This document shows positions 5,340-6,786 of a stretch of 6,786 nt of DNA, one piece after another; the first letter of the stretch is position 1, and each line of letters begins with the position of its first letter. The position numbers and the translations under genes are program-made. The stretch lies in assembly GCA_003566795.1 (NCBI GenBank), contig PXBU01000211.1:1-6786 (forward strand). The letters run 5' to 3'. This DNA comes from Puniceicoccaceae bacterium (lineage in GTDB: Bacteria; Verrucomicrobiota; Verrucomicrobiia; Opitutales; Coraliomargaritaceae). The notes under the pieces were generated by a model. It was not told the origin of the DNA. It made no database searches and was given only the letters and a program-made list of their open reading frames with translations.

Positions 5340-6625
5340 AGATGAACATTCTCATCGAAAACAGCGGCTATCATCTGCGCAACCTTGGCGACGTAGCGAT
5401 GCTGCAAGCCGCCTGTGCCGTGATTAAGCGAATTCAGCCGGAGGCGCAGCTACAGGTTTTTACAACGGCACCTGATCGCCTTCTTCAGTTATGTCCCGGC
5501 GTGGAGGCGCTGGCTCCCTCCGGTCAAGCGGCTTGGCAAGCAGCCAAGTATTTTCCGATTCCCCGACGTTGTTTACCTCTTGCACTACAAGAGTGGATTT
5601 TCCGAAAGGAGAAGGATTTTAAGTATGCACAGCCAATACGAGCTTTGGGAGTATTATCGAAACGAGCCGACTACCAGGCTCACCATGCCGCAAAGGTAGA
5701 AGCTTGGATCGCCGCGATCGAGGGTGCAGATGCGGTAATCGTGACCGGAGGCGGCTTCTTTACAGATGCCTTTGGTTCTCATTTGGAAGGACTGCTGCAC
5801 ACCCTTTGCTGGGCGCGTGCGAAGAAACGAATGACCGCTTTCTTCGGACAGGGCCTGGGGCCATTGGATGATCCGCGGCTGCGAAGATTGGGCGGAGTTG
5901 CCCTGCGGGAGGCGGACTTGGTCACCTTGCGTGAAAACCGGCAAGGACTGGCACTGGGGACAGAGTTACAGTGCGAAACTCAAAATTGGCTAACAACGGG
6001 CGATGATGCTTTTGCACTCTTGACTTCAGTGCCTGCGAACCCCGCTCAAGGTCAATCCATCGGAATCAATTTACGCGTTGCCGACTACTCCGCGATCTCT
6101 TCGGGAGCGACGGCTCAACTCGCCGAAGCGCTTGAGGCGGTGCGGGTAAATTATGATGCCACTTGGATGCCGCTACCCGTAGATCTATGCCCGGATTGTG
6201 GAGATTCCGTGAAAACGCTTTCTCTGTTAAAGAAAGAAAGCGTCTCAGCCGTTTATCAACTCCCGGAGACGCCAATGGATTTGTTTGATCTAGTCGGTGA
6301 CTGTCGCGTCGTCATCACCGGCAGTTACCATGCGGCGGTGTTCGCCTTGGCGAGAGGCGTGCCGGTCGTCGGCCTGGCTGCAAATCCCTACTACACAGAT
6401 AAATTCAATGGCCTCGCTGGGTTTTTCCCGAGTGGACTCAGAATAGTTGATCATTCGAAAGCATCGGTGCGCAGTGAACTGCTGGAGGCAGTCACAGCGC
6501 TATGGAGAATATCTCTTTCTGATCGGCTCGAGCTTTGTCGGCAAGCACAAGCGATAGGGGACTCCGTTGTAGGAGCTTACAAGTATTTTATGGAAGAGCT
6601 TTTTCTCCGAATCGGCCTGCATTAG
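5336..6625 (+). CDS. Polysaccharide pyruvyl transferase family protein
   Basis: Family members (CsaB, WcaK and relatives) transfer a pyruvyl group from phosphoenolpyruvate to a sugar, giving an acidic ketal. The 429-residue protein shows the family's landmarks in order: NLGDVAML (16-23), VIVTGGGFFTD (134-144), FFGQGLGPL (169-177), READLVTLREN (191-201), TGDDAFAL (221-228), and the C-terminal GSYHAAVFALARGVPVVGL (329-347, with His332), followed by YYTDKFNGL (352-360). This is a GT-B-like two-domain arrangement. There is no signal peptide, so it is cytoplasmic. The start at 5336 overlaps the previous stop (ATGA). An ATG at 5342, two codons later, is an equally possible start; GAAGAA upstream is a weak ribosome site for either. 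It is the last gene in the window and no strong terminator follows. Not every family member has proven pyruvyl activity, so function is assigned at family level. Confidence 0.85.
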   Translation: MKMNILIENSGYHLRNLGDVAMLQAACAVIKRIQPEAQLQVFTTAPDRLLQLCPGVEALAPSGQAAWQAAKYFPIPRRCLPLALQEWIFRKEKDFKYAQPIRALGVLSKRADYQAHHAAKVEAWIAAIEGADAVIVTGGGFFTDAFGSHLEGLLHTLCWARAKKRMTAFFGQGLGPLDDPRLRRLGGVALREADLVTLRENRQGLALGTELQCETQNWLTTGDDAFALLTSVPANPAQGQSIGINLRVADYSAISSGATAQLAEALEAVRVNYDATWMPLPVDLCPDCGDSVKTLSLLKKESVSAVYQLPETPMDLFDLVGDCRVVITGSYHAAVFALARGVPVVGLAANPYYTDKFNGLAGFFPSGLRIVDHSKASVRSELLEAVTALWRISLSDRLELCRQAQAIGDSVVGAYKYFMEELFLRIGLH

Positions 6626-6786
6626 AGCACCAATACCCTTCAATCATATATCCAATATGGTAAATTCAATCCTCAGTTCAATAATATCGAGGTGTTCACT
6701 TAAAAAAATTGCACGACAAGTGGGTCGGCTAAAACTCAGATTATCCACATTCGACTCGAATAGTCACTTCTGTGTATCAGATTACG
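6626..6786. other. AT-rich non-coding tail, no gene recognised
   Basis: After the pyruvyl transferase stop the sequence becomes visibly AT-richer and stops occur in all + strand frames. On the - strand one frame is open from the right edge for only 16 codons, with no recognisable product. A weak repeat, CATAT (6645-6649) with ATATG (6655-6659), and an A run (6702-6708) are present. None makes a convincing terminator for the upstream gene, so transcription may end or continue outside the window. Confidence 0.5.

Noticed and set aside
6697..6722. CACTT/AAGTG repeat around an A run, possible - strand terminator
   Set aside because: The loop is too long and the alternative CGAC/GTCG stem is only 4 bp and not next to the T run, so no terminator is called.
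6736..6786. Possible 3' end of a - strand gene entering from the right edge
   Set aside because: Only 16 codons before a stop and no recognisable motif; it cannot be told from chance.
1..6786. Search for CRISPR arrays, tRNA genes, transposases and direct repeats
   Set aside because: No regular repeat-spacer pattern, no tRNA-like clover sequence and no transposase or integrase motif was seen on either strand by eye.

Overview
The window looks like a bacterial chromosome segment where housekeeping genes meet a surface-glycan gene cluster. All recognisable genes lie on the + strand. The best lineage clue is the IspF protein. Instead of the usual HFPDTD-type loop it has a shorter segment ending in GITDS, and it has Asn where the conserved HSD histidine normally sits. 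From memory, chlamydial IspF has the same layout. Together with moderate-to-high GC and weak ribosome binding sites, this suggests a member of the PVC group, possibly Verrucomicrobiota. That assignment is an inference and is not proven by the sequence.

Layout: (1) Bases 2-226 are the 3' half of ndk (nucleoside diphosphate kinase), cut by the window edge, followed by a small hairpin. (2) Bases 298-780 are ispF of the MEP isoprenoid pathway, ending in a plausible intrinsic terminator (764-786). (3) Bases 781-966 are non-coding and probably hold the leader and promoter of the next unit. (4) Bases 967-6625 hold five closely packed genes: an MsbA/PglK-type ABC exporter, a CMP-sugar (acylneuraminate-type) cytidylyltransferase, two different sulfotransferase-like proteins, and a polysaccharide pyruvyl transferase family protein. 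Gaps are 21, -4, 6 and -4 bases, so one transcript is likely. (5) Bases 6626-6786 are AT-richer and non-coding, with no convincing terminator.

The five genes form a coherent set by family. The cytidylyltransferase would activate an acidic sugar (a nonulosonate or Kdo-like acid). The sulfotransferases and pyruvyl transferase would add negatively charged groups. The exporter would flip a lipid-linked glycan or glycolipid across the inner membrane. The likely product is a highly acidic surface polysaccharide or glycolipid. The window contains no glycosyltransferase, no sugar-acid synthase and no PAPS-making genes, so the cluster is probably larger than what is shown or relies on genes elsewhere. 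No RNA genes, mobile elements, CRISPR arrays or prophage genes were recognised.
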